64,000 nt of DNA from Luteolibacter sp. LG18. GTDB taxonomy: Bacteria > Verrucomicrobiota > Verrucomicrobiia > Verrucomicrobiales > Akkermansiaceae. The stretch is from contig NZ_AP024600.1 in NCBI RefSeq assembly GCF_036322585.1, forward strand, positions 5,704,001 through 5,768,000, in the 5' to 3' direction. This document shows, in pieces, positions 53,679 through 62,100 of this stretch. Below the pieces are notes generated by a model that saw only the letters and a list, made by a program, of their open reading frames with translations, made no database searches and was not told the origin of the DNA. The stretch's first letter is position 1. Every line of letters begins with the position of its first letter. Made by a program: the position numbers and the translations under genes.

Positions 53679-56414
53679 ATGAAGACCCTGCTGCTGGCCG
53701 CCGTGCTCGCGCTTCCCGGCATTGCCCCGGCCCAAATCAACATCGCCTTCCACAACAGCGCGTCCGTCGAATCCGCCATGGCCGCAGGCACGGCCCCCAC
53801 GGCTCAAGGCACGGTGGTGAAACCGGCGAACGAAACTTGGAACAACGTCACCCGCACCTCGACGACGACCTTTTCATTCAGCGGCATCGCGTTGCAGTCG
53901 GCGGACGGCTCGACCAGCGAAGCGACGCTCGCGGGCACCAGCGGCTACGCGGGGAACAACGCCAACGGCTGGGCGGCGAAGACGAAAGACTCGGTGATGA
54001 TGGAAAGCTGGTTCGGCCTCGCCGGCAGCGAATCCATCACCGTTTCCAATCTTCCCGCGGCCTATGCTTCCGGCTTCAGCGTGATCGTCTACGGCGACTC
54101 GAACGACACCGCCGGTCGCACGATGAGCTACAAGATCGGAACGACGACAAAGACCGTGGTGGACAACGGCACGTTCAGCGGAACCTTCACCGAGGGCGCG
54201 AACTTCGTCACGTTCACCGGACTGAGCGGTTCCAGCTTCACGCTCACCGGCAACGCGGCCACCCCTCGTTCGGCGATCAACGGGCTGGTGATCGTCCCGG
54301 GAGCCGTGGCGCAACCGCCATCGATCGCCTCCTTCGACACCCCGAGGCGCTATGTCCAGCCGGGCACACCGGTCACGCTGTCCTGGCAAACCACCGGCAC
54401 GACGACCCTCGAAATCTCCCCGGGGATCGGCACGGTTTCCCCAGGCAGCGGCACGCAAGTGGTCACTCCCACCGCCACCACCACCTACAAGCTGACCGCC
54501 ACCAACGCCCAAGGGACGGCGACGAAGGAAGTCCGGGTGGGCGTGGGCCCGACGCGGCCGAACATCCTGGTATTCCTGGTGGATGACATGGGTTGGCAGG
54601 ATTGCTCGCTGCCATTTCTCTACACCAATGGCCAACCGGTGAAGACCTCGCTCAACCAGCTCTATCGCACGCCGAACCTGGAAACGCTGGGCGCTCAAGG
54701 CCTGCGCTTCACCAACGCCTGCGCGCACACCGTCTGTTCACCCAGCCGGGTCTCGCTGATGACCGGCATGAACGCGGCCCGCCACCACGTCACCAACTGG
54801 ACCTATCCCACCTACGCGAAGCAAACCGACATCGCCAACGCGACCCTCGATCCGCCGACCGGATGGCGGATCAATGGCATGGACTCCAGTGACGTGGCCA
54901 TGCCCGGACTCCTTCAGGACGCGGGCTACCGGACCATCCACACCGGCAAGGCCCACTTCGGTCCGATGAAGCGCTCGGACAACGCGACCCCGAACCCCTC
55001 GGGGGATCCGATGTTCCTCGGCTTCGATGTGAACATCGCCGGCTGGGGCGCAGGTGGCCCGGGTTCCTATGCCAGCGAACAATCCTACGGCACCGATCCG
55101 CTGTGGCATGTGCCAGGGCTCGAAAGTTACTACACGCCCACCCAGACCCACACGCATCTCACCGAAGCGCTGACCCAGGAGATCGGCAAATCAATCGAGG
55201 AATCGGTGCAGCACGGCCAGCCGTTCTTCGCCTACATGTCCCACTACGCGATCCACGCGCCCTATGAGGTCGATGCCCGGTTCTCCGCGAACTATCCGGG
55301 TCTCAGTGGCACGATGCTGGGCCACGCCACGCTCATCGAAGGCATGGACAAGTCGCTGGGCGACCTGCTCCGCAAGCTCGATGACCTGCACGTGGCGGAA
55401 AACACTCTGATCGTATTCCTCGGCGACAACGGGGCCGAAACCCCGAGCACCTCCGCCCTGCCCGCGCCCTCCGCTCCTCTCCGCGGACGGAAGGGCACGC
55501 CCTACGAGGGCGGCATGCGCGTGCCATTGGTCGCGGCCTGGGCCAAGCGGGATCCCGCGAATCCGTTCCAAGCCCAAATCCCCATCCCGGCGAACGGCCA
55601 CAACGACGACATCGTTTCCATCGACGACCTCTTCCCCACCCTGCTCGCCACGGCGGGAGTCACTGCTCCCGCGCCGGTGGACGGCCACAGTCTACTGCCG
55701 TATCTCCAGGGAAACGCGAGCTACCACGTGCCGCAGGAGTTCGTCACCCACCTGCCGCATTCGCACAACGACTCGTTCTTCTCCACCCTGCGGGATGGCC
55801 AGTGGAAGCTGATCCACCGTTACCTCACCCGCTCATGGGAGTTCTACGATCTCTCGACCGATCCCGGCGAGACCACGAACCTGGCGACGAATCCCACGCC
55901 TGCGAACGCCGCCAGATTGATGCGGATGGCTCGTCACCTCGCCTCTGAACTGAAGCGCTACGGGGCCCAGTTCCCGACCGAGGACGCCACCGGCAACGAA
56001 CGACCGCTGTTGATGCCGAACCTCACCACCGTGGACAGCGATGGAGACGGCATTCCGGACATGCAGGAGGATACCAATCGCAACGGCCTGACCGATCCTG
56101 GCGAGACCGACGCGGACAAGGCGGACAGCGATGGCGACGGCACGCCTGACGGGGCGGAAAAGAAGCTGGGCACCAATCCCCTCGACCCGACCAGCGCGTT
56201 CATGGCCACGCCTTCGCGACAGGCCAACGGCACGCTCGCGATCGAATGGCCGTCCCAGCCTGGCACCGCCTATGAAATCCGCAGCAGTCTCGACATGGCG
56301 GATTGGTCCACGCTGGTGGCGGCCGATGTTCCCGCCGCCCAGGGAACGCGCACGCGCTACGAGCTCGGCGCTCCCGATGGCGCGCGTCGTTTCTTCCGCG
56401 TGTCGCTGAAATAA
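53679..56414 (+). CDS. Exported multidomain sulfatase
   Basis: This 911-residue protein has a signal peptide (MKTLLLAAVLALPGIAPAQ). Its order is a beta-rich module (residues about 20-205), an Ig-like linker (about 210-285, with GTPVTLSWQTTGTTTLEI), a sulfatase domain (about 285-750), two thrombospondin type 3-like calcium repeats (DSDGDGIPDMQED and DSDGDGTPDGAEKKLGTNP) and a final beta domain ending RFFRVSLK. The sulfatase has VFLVDDMGWQDCS and formylglycine site C353-S-P-S-R. LGDNGAETP and GKAHFGPM fit the active-site region. The substrate is unknown. It is 70 nt after the PEP-CTERM gene. Confidence 0.93.
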   Translation: MKTLLLAAVLALPGIAPAQINIAFHNSASVESAMAAGTAPTAQGTVVKPANETWNNVTRTSTTTFSFSGIALQSADGSTSEATLAGTSGYAGNNANGWAAKTKDSVMMESWFGLAGSESITVSNLPAAYASGFSVIVYGDSNDTAGRTMSYKIGTTTKTVVDNGTFSGTFTEGANFVTFTGLSGSSFTLTGNAATPRSAINGLVIVPGAVAQPPSIASFDTPRRYVQPGTPVTLSWQTTGTTTLEISPGIGTVSPGSGTQVVTPTATTTYKLTATNAQGTATKEVRVGVGPTRPNILVFLVDDMGWQDCSLPFLYTNGQPVKTSLNQLYRTPNLETLGAQGLRFTNACAHTVCSPSRVSLMTGMNAARHHVTNWTYPTYAKQTDIANATLDPPTGWRINGMDSSDVAMPGLLQDAGYRTIHTGKAHFGPMKRSDNATPNPSGDPMFLGFDVNIAGWGAGGPGSYASEQSYGTDPLWHVPGLESYYTPTQTHTHLTEALTQEIGKSIEESVQHGQPFFAYMSHYAIHAPYEVDARFSANYPGLSGTMLGHATLIEGMDKSLGDLLRKLDDLHVAENTLIVFLGDNGAETPSTSALPAPSAPLRGRKGTPYEGGMRVPLVAAWAKRDPANPFQAQIPIPANGHNDDIVSIDDLFPTLLATAGVTAPAPVDGHSLLPYLQGNASYHVPQEFVTHLPHSHNDSFFSTLRDGQWKLIHRYLTRSWEFYDLSTDPGETTNLATNPTPANAARLMRMARHLASELKRYGAQFPTEDATGNERPLLMPNLTTVDSDGDGIPDMQEDTNRNGLTDPGETDADKADSDGDGTPDGAEKKLGTNPLDPTSAFMATPSRQANGTLAIEWPSQPGTAYEIRSSLDMADWSTLVAADVPAAQGTRTRYELGAPDGARRFFRVSLK

Positions 56415-56491
56415 TCCGGAGTGTCCGATTGAAATCGGCCAGCCCCGCGTATTTCCATGGTTACGTTTGTCCGCCCATGCATCCCAGGTTC

Positions 56492-57937
56492 ATGAAAATC
56501 CTCGCGCTCGCCGCCGCCTTGCTCCCGCTGGCTCCCTTCGCCAGCACCGCTGCCGATTCTCCCGTGAAACGTCCGCCGAACATCGTGCTCATCGTGATCG
56601 ATGACATGGGCTGGAAGGACATCGCGGCAAACGGCTCGACCTACTACAAGACCCCGAACGTGGACCGTCTGGCCAGCGAGGGCATGCGTTTCCGGAACGG
56701 CTACGCGGCCTGCGCGGTGTGCTCGCCCTCACGGGCGGCGATCATGACCGGTCAATCCCCGGCACGGCTGCATCTGACCGATTGGATTCCAGGAGAAGGC
56801 GCGCCGAAGAACTCGCGCTTCACGGTGCCGCAGTGGGACATGACGCTGGAGAAGAGCACGCCGACGCTGCCGCAACTTCTCAAGAAACAGGGCTACACCA
56901 CGGCCGCTATCGGCAAGTGGCATCTGGGCAACGACGGACCCGAAGCGCACGGATTCGACGTCAACATTGCCGGCGGCCACATCGGGCATCCGGCATCCTT
57001 CTTCTGGCCTTACGGGAAGGAAGGCAATTCCCACCGCGTGCCGATGCTCGCCGAAGCGGGCGGCAAGGAAGGCGAGTATCTGACCGACCGGCTCACCGAC
57101 GAGGCCGTGAAGTTCATCGACGGCAACAGGGACAAGCCCTTCTTCCTCTACCTCGCCCACTACGCGGTGCACGCGCCGCTGATGGCGAAGGACGACGACA
57201 CGGCCTTGTTCAAGGGCGCGAAGCCGGACGGCCAGCAGGACTTCCCGGTGTACGCCGGGATGGTGAAGGCGGTGGACGATTCGGTGGGCCGCATTCTCGC
57301 CGATCTGAAGAAGCAAGGCTTGGAGGACAATACGATCGTGGTCTTCACCTCCGACAACGGCGGGGTGGTGCATTTCCGGGCGACCGACAACGCGCCGCTA
57401 CGGGGCGGCAAGGGCTTCCCTTATGAGGGCGGCCTACGCGTTCCTTTCATCGTGCGGGCTCCGGGACTCACGAAACCCGGCAGCGTGAACGACACGCCGG
57501 TGATCGGCACCGACTTCCTGCCGACCTTCGCGAAGCTGGCGGGCATCGAGGGCAAACCCGCCCCGGTGTTGGACGGGGTGGACATCTCCCCCGCCCTGCG
57601 TGGCGGGAAGCTGGAACGCGACACCTTCCTCTGGCACTACCCGCACTACTGGTGGGGAGGCAACATCTCGCCCTACTCGGTAATCCACTCGGGAGATTGG
57701 AAGCTGGTGCGCTGGAATGAGTATGGCTCGGAAGAGCTCTACAATCTCGCCCAGGATCCATCGGAGAAAACCGATCTCGCGAAAGCGAATCCAGAGAAGC
57801 TCAAGGAGATGTCCGCCAAGCTGGATGCGGAGCTGAAGGCCCAGGACGCGCAGCCACCGGTGCCACGGAAGGACGCGAAGGCCGCCCCCGATCCGGAAAG
57901 CAATCCGGCGAAGGCGGCGAAGTTCATCCGGGGGTGA
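56492..57937 (+). CDS. Exported sulfatase, arylsulfatase A-like
   Basis: This 481-residue enzyme has a signal peptide (MKILALAAALLPLAPFA). The sulfatase core is intact: NIVLIVIDDMGWKDIAANGS, formylglycine site C77-S-P-S-R, AAIGKWHLGNDGPEAHGFD, VFTSDNGGVVH and LRGGKGFPYEGGLRVPF. The start at 56492 is chosen (MKILALA); MHPRFMK at 56477 is possible. It lies 77 nt after the larger sulfatase on the same strand and lacks its extra modules. Both sulfatases would need the formylglycine-generating enzyme, which is not in this window. Confidence 0.93.
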   Translation: MKILALAAALLPLAPFASTAADSPVKRPPNIVLIVIDDMGWKDIAANGSTYYKTPNVDRLASEGMRFRNGYAACAVCSPSRAAIMTGQSPARLHLTDWIPGEGAPKNSRFTVPQWDMTLEKSTPTLPQLLKKQGYTTAAIGKWHLGNDGPEAHGFDVNIAGGHIGHPASFFWPYGKEGNSHRVPMLAEAGGKEGEYLTDRLTDEAVKFIDGNRDKPFFLYLAHYAVHAPLMAKDDDTALFKGAKPDGQQDFPVYAGMVKAVDDSVGRILADLKKQGLEDNTIVVFTSDNGGVVHFRATDNAPLRGGKGFPYEGGLRVPFIVRAPGLTKPGSVNDTPVIGTDFLPTFAKLAGIEGKPAPVLDGVDISPALRGGKLERDTFLWHYPHYWWGGNISPYSVIHSGDWKLVRWNEYGSEELYNLAQDPSEKTDLAKANPEKLKEMSAKLDAELKAQDAQPPVPRKDAKAAPDPESNPAKAAKFIRG

Positions 57938-57969
57938 CTCCAGGTCCTTATCTACCTCCTAAGCTCTGC

Positions 57970-58236
57970 ATCCCGAATGGGATGGCAGCCCAAGTAGCCG
58001 GAGGTTGAGGAGCCTTGGCGACGACACCTCCGGTTCAGGCGGAAAGATCATTCGATCCCGGAGGGGATCGTAGCCGGGTTCGGAGGTCTGCGGAATTTCA
58101 TTTCCCATTCCACCCGCGGAACCGGGGCACGCGTCTCGCACCCCTGCCGGGGCGCATTTCGTGCCCCTGGGGAATCCGGTGGCGGCGTCGCTCCGCTCCT
58201 TGCACACCGGCTAATTTCTCCTGCCCCTACCGGGGC
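57970..58236. repeat. Hairpin-rich dispersed repeat array
   Basis: The gap 57938-58294 has no gene. It holds hairpins ATCCC-GAAT-GGGAT (57970-57983), CCGGAGGT (57998-58005) paired with ACCTCCGG (58026-58033), GATCCC-GGAG-GGGATC (58054-58069) and GCCCCTACCGGGGC (58223-58236). The words GTAGCCGG and GATCGTAGCCGG also recur around them. The pattern looks like a mosaic of short dispersed palindromic units. Confidence 0.75.
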
Positions 58237-58294
58237 GAAAGAACAGCCTCCCCCGGAGTTCACGAAGCTCGAGGTCTGGACCTCAACCACGGCA

Positions 58295-58882
58295 TCACTG
58301 CTTGCCCGGCTCCTTGGCGGGCTCTTTCGCGGCAGCCTCTTTCTCCGCGGCCTCTTTGGCTGCGGCGTCCTTGGCAGCCTTCTCCAGTTCCTTCTTGCGG
58401 ACCTCCACCATCGGCGGAATGGACTGCTTCCACAGCTTGATGTTCGCCTCGGCGAGGCGGGACAGGAACACATCCTTGTTCTTCAGATCTTCCCGGATCT
58501 CGTCCGCCTCCTGCACCTTCCCCAGCGCGAGTGCCGGGCAAATGGTGGCAAAGAGATAGATGGTGTCGCTCGACCGGGTGTAGGCCTCCTTCACGCCGTC
58601 ATACACCTTTTGGGTGTCGTGGTACAACACCGAGGAACGGTAGGGCCAGCCACCATGAAACTTCGGAGCCACCACGGCCGCCTTGACCTGGTTCACGTAA
58701 ACACCGGCGGAGCCCGGCGTCTCCGGTCGCGCGCGATTCAGCATGGCGATGGCTTCATCCTTCTCCAATGCCACGGTTTCGCCTCCGCGCACTTTGGCGA
58801 GGAGTTCATCGAGATCCGCGGCCAACAACGTGGACGGCAGGAGCAGGAGACCCAGAAATCCGGACAGCAGGAAACGTTTCAT
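58295..58882 (-). CDS. Exported protein of unknown function
   Basis: This 195-residue protein has a signal peptide (MKRFLLSGFLGLLLLPSTL, cleavage near LLAAD). The middle has AGVYVNQVKAAVVAPKFHGG and SSVLYHDTQKVYDGVKEAYT; it ends in a Lys/Ala/Glu-rich tail (KDAAAKEAAEKEAAAKEP). I do not recognise the family. The chosen start at 58882 begins the signal sequence; an in-frame start at 59008 is rejected because the extra 42 residues are unlike any leader. It is divergent from the DUF1800 gene (228 nt, no gene seen between). Confidence 0.72.
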   Translation of the reverse strand: MKRFLLSGFLGLLLLPSTLLAADLDELLAKVRGGETVALEKDEAIAMLNRARPETPGSAGVYVNQVKAAVVAPKFHGGWPYRSSVLYHDTQKVYDGVKEAYTRSSDTIYLFATICPALALGKVQEADEIREDLKNKDVFLSRLAEANIKLWKQSIPPMVEVRKKELEKAAKDAAAKEAAEKEAAAKEPAKEPGKQ

Positions 58883-59110
58883 GACAGGAGGGGGTTGCGG
58901 AAAACCGGAGCTGCCGGAACCAACCGCGGTTCCCGATCCACGCTCCATTCTCCCCATAGTCCGCGACGCTCCGAATGTCGATCTGAAACGGGAGCACAGA
59001 GCCTGCAAATGGTTTCATTTCCGGCCACAACCCATTCAACGCTCGTGGTTTCACGAAACCGGTGGTTGTTAGGTTGCCTTGGATAACCGGATTTGCGAAA
59101 CACCGGCCCG

Positions 59111-62100
59111 ATGGCGCGAAAACCCGCTTCCTGGCCGCTCTTGTTCGCCGCCCTTTCCGGTCCGGCGCACGCGGCGTTGTTCGATCCAGTCTGGCAGCTC
59201 GGCACCGACGACGCGAACACCGCTCCCTTCAGCCAGGAGAGCTTCGCCGCGAACAGTGCGCCGGGCTCGGCCACGGTGAAGGACGACGACTATTATTTCG
59301 CGGGCACCTATCCGGCTCCGATCGGCACGGTGGGAACCACCGAAGCGGTGGCCAATTTCGAGCGCGCGATGACGATCAGCGATCCACGGAAGCGGATTCA
59401 TTTCCCACTGACCGCGGCGCAGGTTTCGTCGGGCTCGCGGCTGCGGATCACCATCGACCTGTTCGCGGGCGGTGGCTGGGTGAGCGGCACGGGCAGCCTG
59501 CCGGGTTTCCAGAGCCACGATGTTTCGGTGAAGCTCAACGGGGTGACACTCGGCACCCGGTCCGCCATCCAATATGACACCACGCTGGTGTTCACGGTGC
59601 CCGCCTCCTCGGTGAACGCCACCACCGGCGAGAACATCCTCCTGATCGAGCGAACCGGCGGCTCGGCGAACGCCTACATCCAGTTCGACTACCTGAAGGT
59701 CGAAGCCGATCCCGATGGACTGGCCGATGGCGATGGCGACGGCATGCCGCGATGGTTCGAGGAGACCTACAATCTTTCCGACAGCAATGCCGCGGACGCG
59801 GCGCTCGATCCCGATGGCGACGGACTGACCAATCTCCAGGAGTTCCAGAAGGGCACGAACCCGACCGATCCGGACACCGACAACGACGGACTGCTGGACG
59901 GCCAGGAAACCACCACCGATCCACTGAAAGCGGACACCGATGGCGATGGAATCGTGGATGGCGCGGAAACCAGCTCGAATCCCCTGCTGGCCGACAGCGA
60001 TGGCGATGGGTTCCCGGACAACATCGAGATCGAGCAGGGAACGAACCCGCTCTCGGCGGCCTCGAAGCCCTTTGATTTTCCCGGCGCGGTCGGCTTCCAG
60101 TTCATCGCGGAGCGGAGCATTGAATCGTCGCTGAAGCCCGGCGAACCAGCGGGCTATTTCCGGCTGCCGAACTGGAACGTTTCGCCGCCGCTGCCGCTGT
60201 GGCCACCCTCGAACACCGCGTTGACGGGCTCGGCCTCGGCACTGAAAAACCACCGCGGCCAGGCCACCGGCGTGAACGTGAGCTGGTCCTACCGGGCGGC
60301 GACGGACGGCCTGCACAAGGGAACGTCCAACGAGAAGCTGCTGGACGGGATGATCTACGCGGGTTCCTACGGCTCGGGAAACACCTCAGCCAGTGTGTCG
60401 ATTACCGGCATCCCCTACGCCACCTACGATCTGATCGTGTATCTCGGCGACCAGTATCCCGATCATCGCGGTTACCTCCAACTGGGCACGAACTCCTCGA
60501 CGCAGCGCTACTTCACCTCGGCCTCGAACCCGCCCTTCCGCAAATGGATCGAGGGCAAGGCCACCACGCAGACAACGATGACGCCTGCGAACTACGTGCG
60601 CTACCGGAACCTCAGCGGCACCTCGCAATCGGTGACGCTGAACCAGATCGCAGCGGACGACGGCAACTATTACAACGTCTCGATCCACGGTTTTCAGATC
60701 GTGGACAGCGGCACGGACAGCGACGGCGACGGGATGAAGGACACCACCGAGGTGGAGAACGGCTTCAACCCGAAAGTCGCGGATGCGACGGCGGACGCCG
60801 ATGCCGATGGACTCACCAATGCAGCGGAATTGACGGCCGGCACCGATCCGCACGACCCCGACACCGACCACGACGGGCTCAAGGATGGCGAGGAAGCCTC
60901 GTTCAACGCGAATCCGCTGCTGGCGGACACCGACGGCGACGGTCTGCTCGATGGCGACGAGGTGCATGGCAGCCCGTTCCCCTCGTTCGCGAACGACACG
61001 GACAGCGACAACGATGGATTCACCGATGCCGCGGAACGCGCGGCGGGCTCCGATCCGAAGAGCAACACCAGCAAGCCCCCCGCGGTTCCAGATTGGACAC
61101 TGGGCACGCGGACCTGGAGTTGGAAGACGGGTCCATTCCGCTTGGTGTGGAACCACGACCGCACGATGCTCGGGGCGATGGATGGCGATGAGGCGATGCT
61201 GTGCGAGGCCGTCGTCGGCAGACCGGGCGTGGGTTGGGAGAGCCAGATCGGCATCGGGCTGCGCTACGTGAACGGTCGCCTGACCTACCGGTTCCGCTGC
61301 GGGTCGGACACCTTCGGCGATGCCTCGGGGAACGCTTTCTGGAACAGTGACTGGAACACCTTCCCGGTGGACAAGACCGCGCAGTTCGGATTCAGCGGTC
61401 ATGGCTCCGGTGACATCTCGATGCCGCTGCGTTTCGAGTTCACCGCGGTGCGGAAGAACCTGAGTGAGAACCTGTGGACGCTGACGTTCAAGATCGTGGA
61501 CACCACCAACTCGACCAACCTGGTCACGTGGACCACCACGGCGAACACCGCCATCGCGGCAGACGCCACCTTGCTCAATGGAACGACCACCTGGGCGGAT
61601 GCCGATGACACCGCCGGTGCCGTGAGCCTGCTGACCCAGCCGGGGGTCTCGATCTACTACACCTCCGCCAACGTCGCCACGGTGGACACGGACCGGGACG
61701 GCATTCCCGATGCCTGGGAAACGGCCAACAGCTTCAACCCGAACAGCGCCGCGGATGCGACGCTGGACACGGATGGCGACGGCCTGAACAACCGCGACGA
61801 GTGGCGCGCGGGCACGAACCCGCGCAACGCCGATACCGACGGTGACGGCGCGAGCGACGGGCTGGAAGTGGCGCAGGGCACCAATCCGCTTTCCGCCGCC
61901 TCCGTGCCGGCCGCGTTCACGTTCAGCGGCGCAATCGGCGACCTCGATGGCGATGGGCTCAATGACGCCTGGCTACTGTGGAGCGGCGGACGCGCCCGCG
62001 TGGCAGGAGCGGATGACGATGGCGACGGCATGAGCAACGCGCAGGAGAGCGCGGCGGGCACCAACCCGGACGATCCGAATTCCAAATTGGCAATGGTCGC

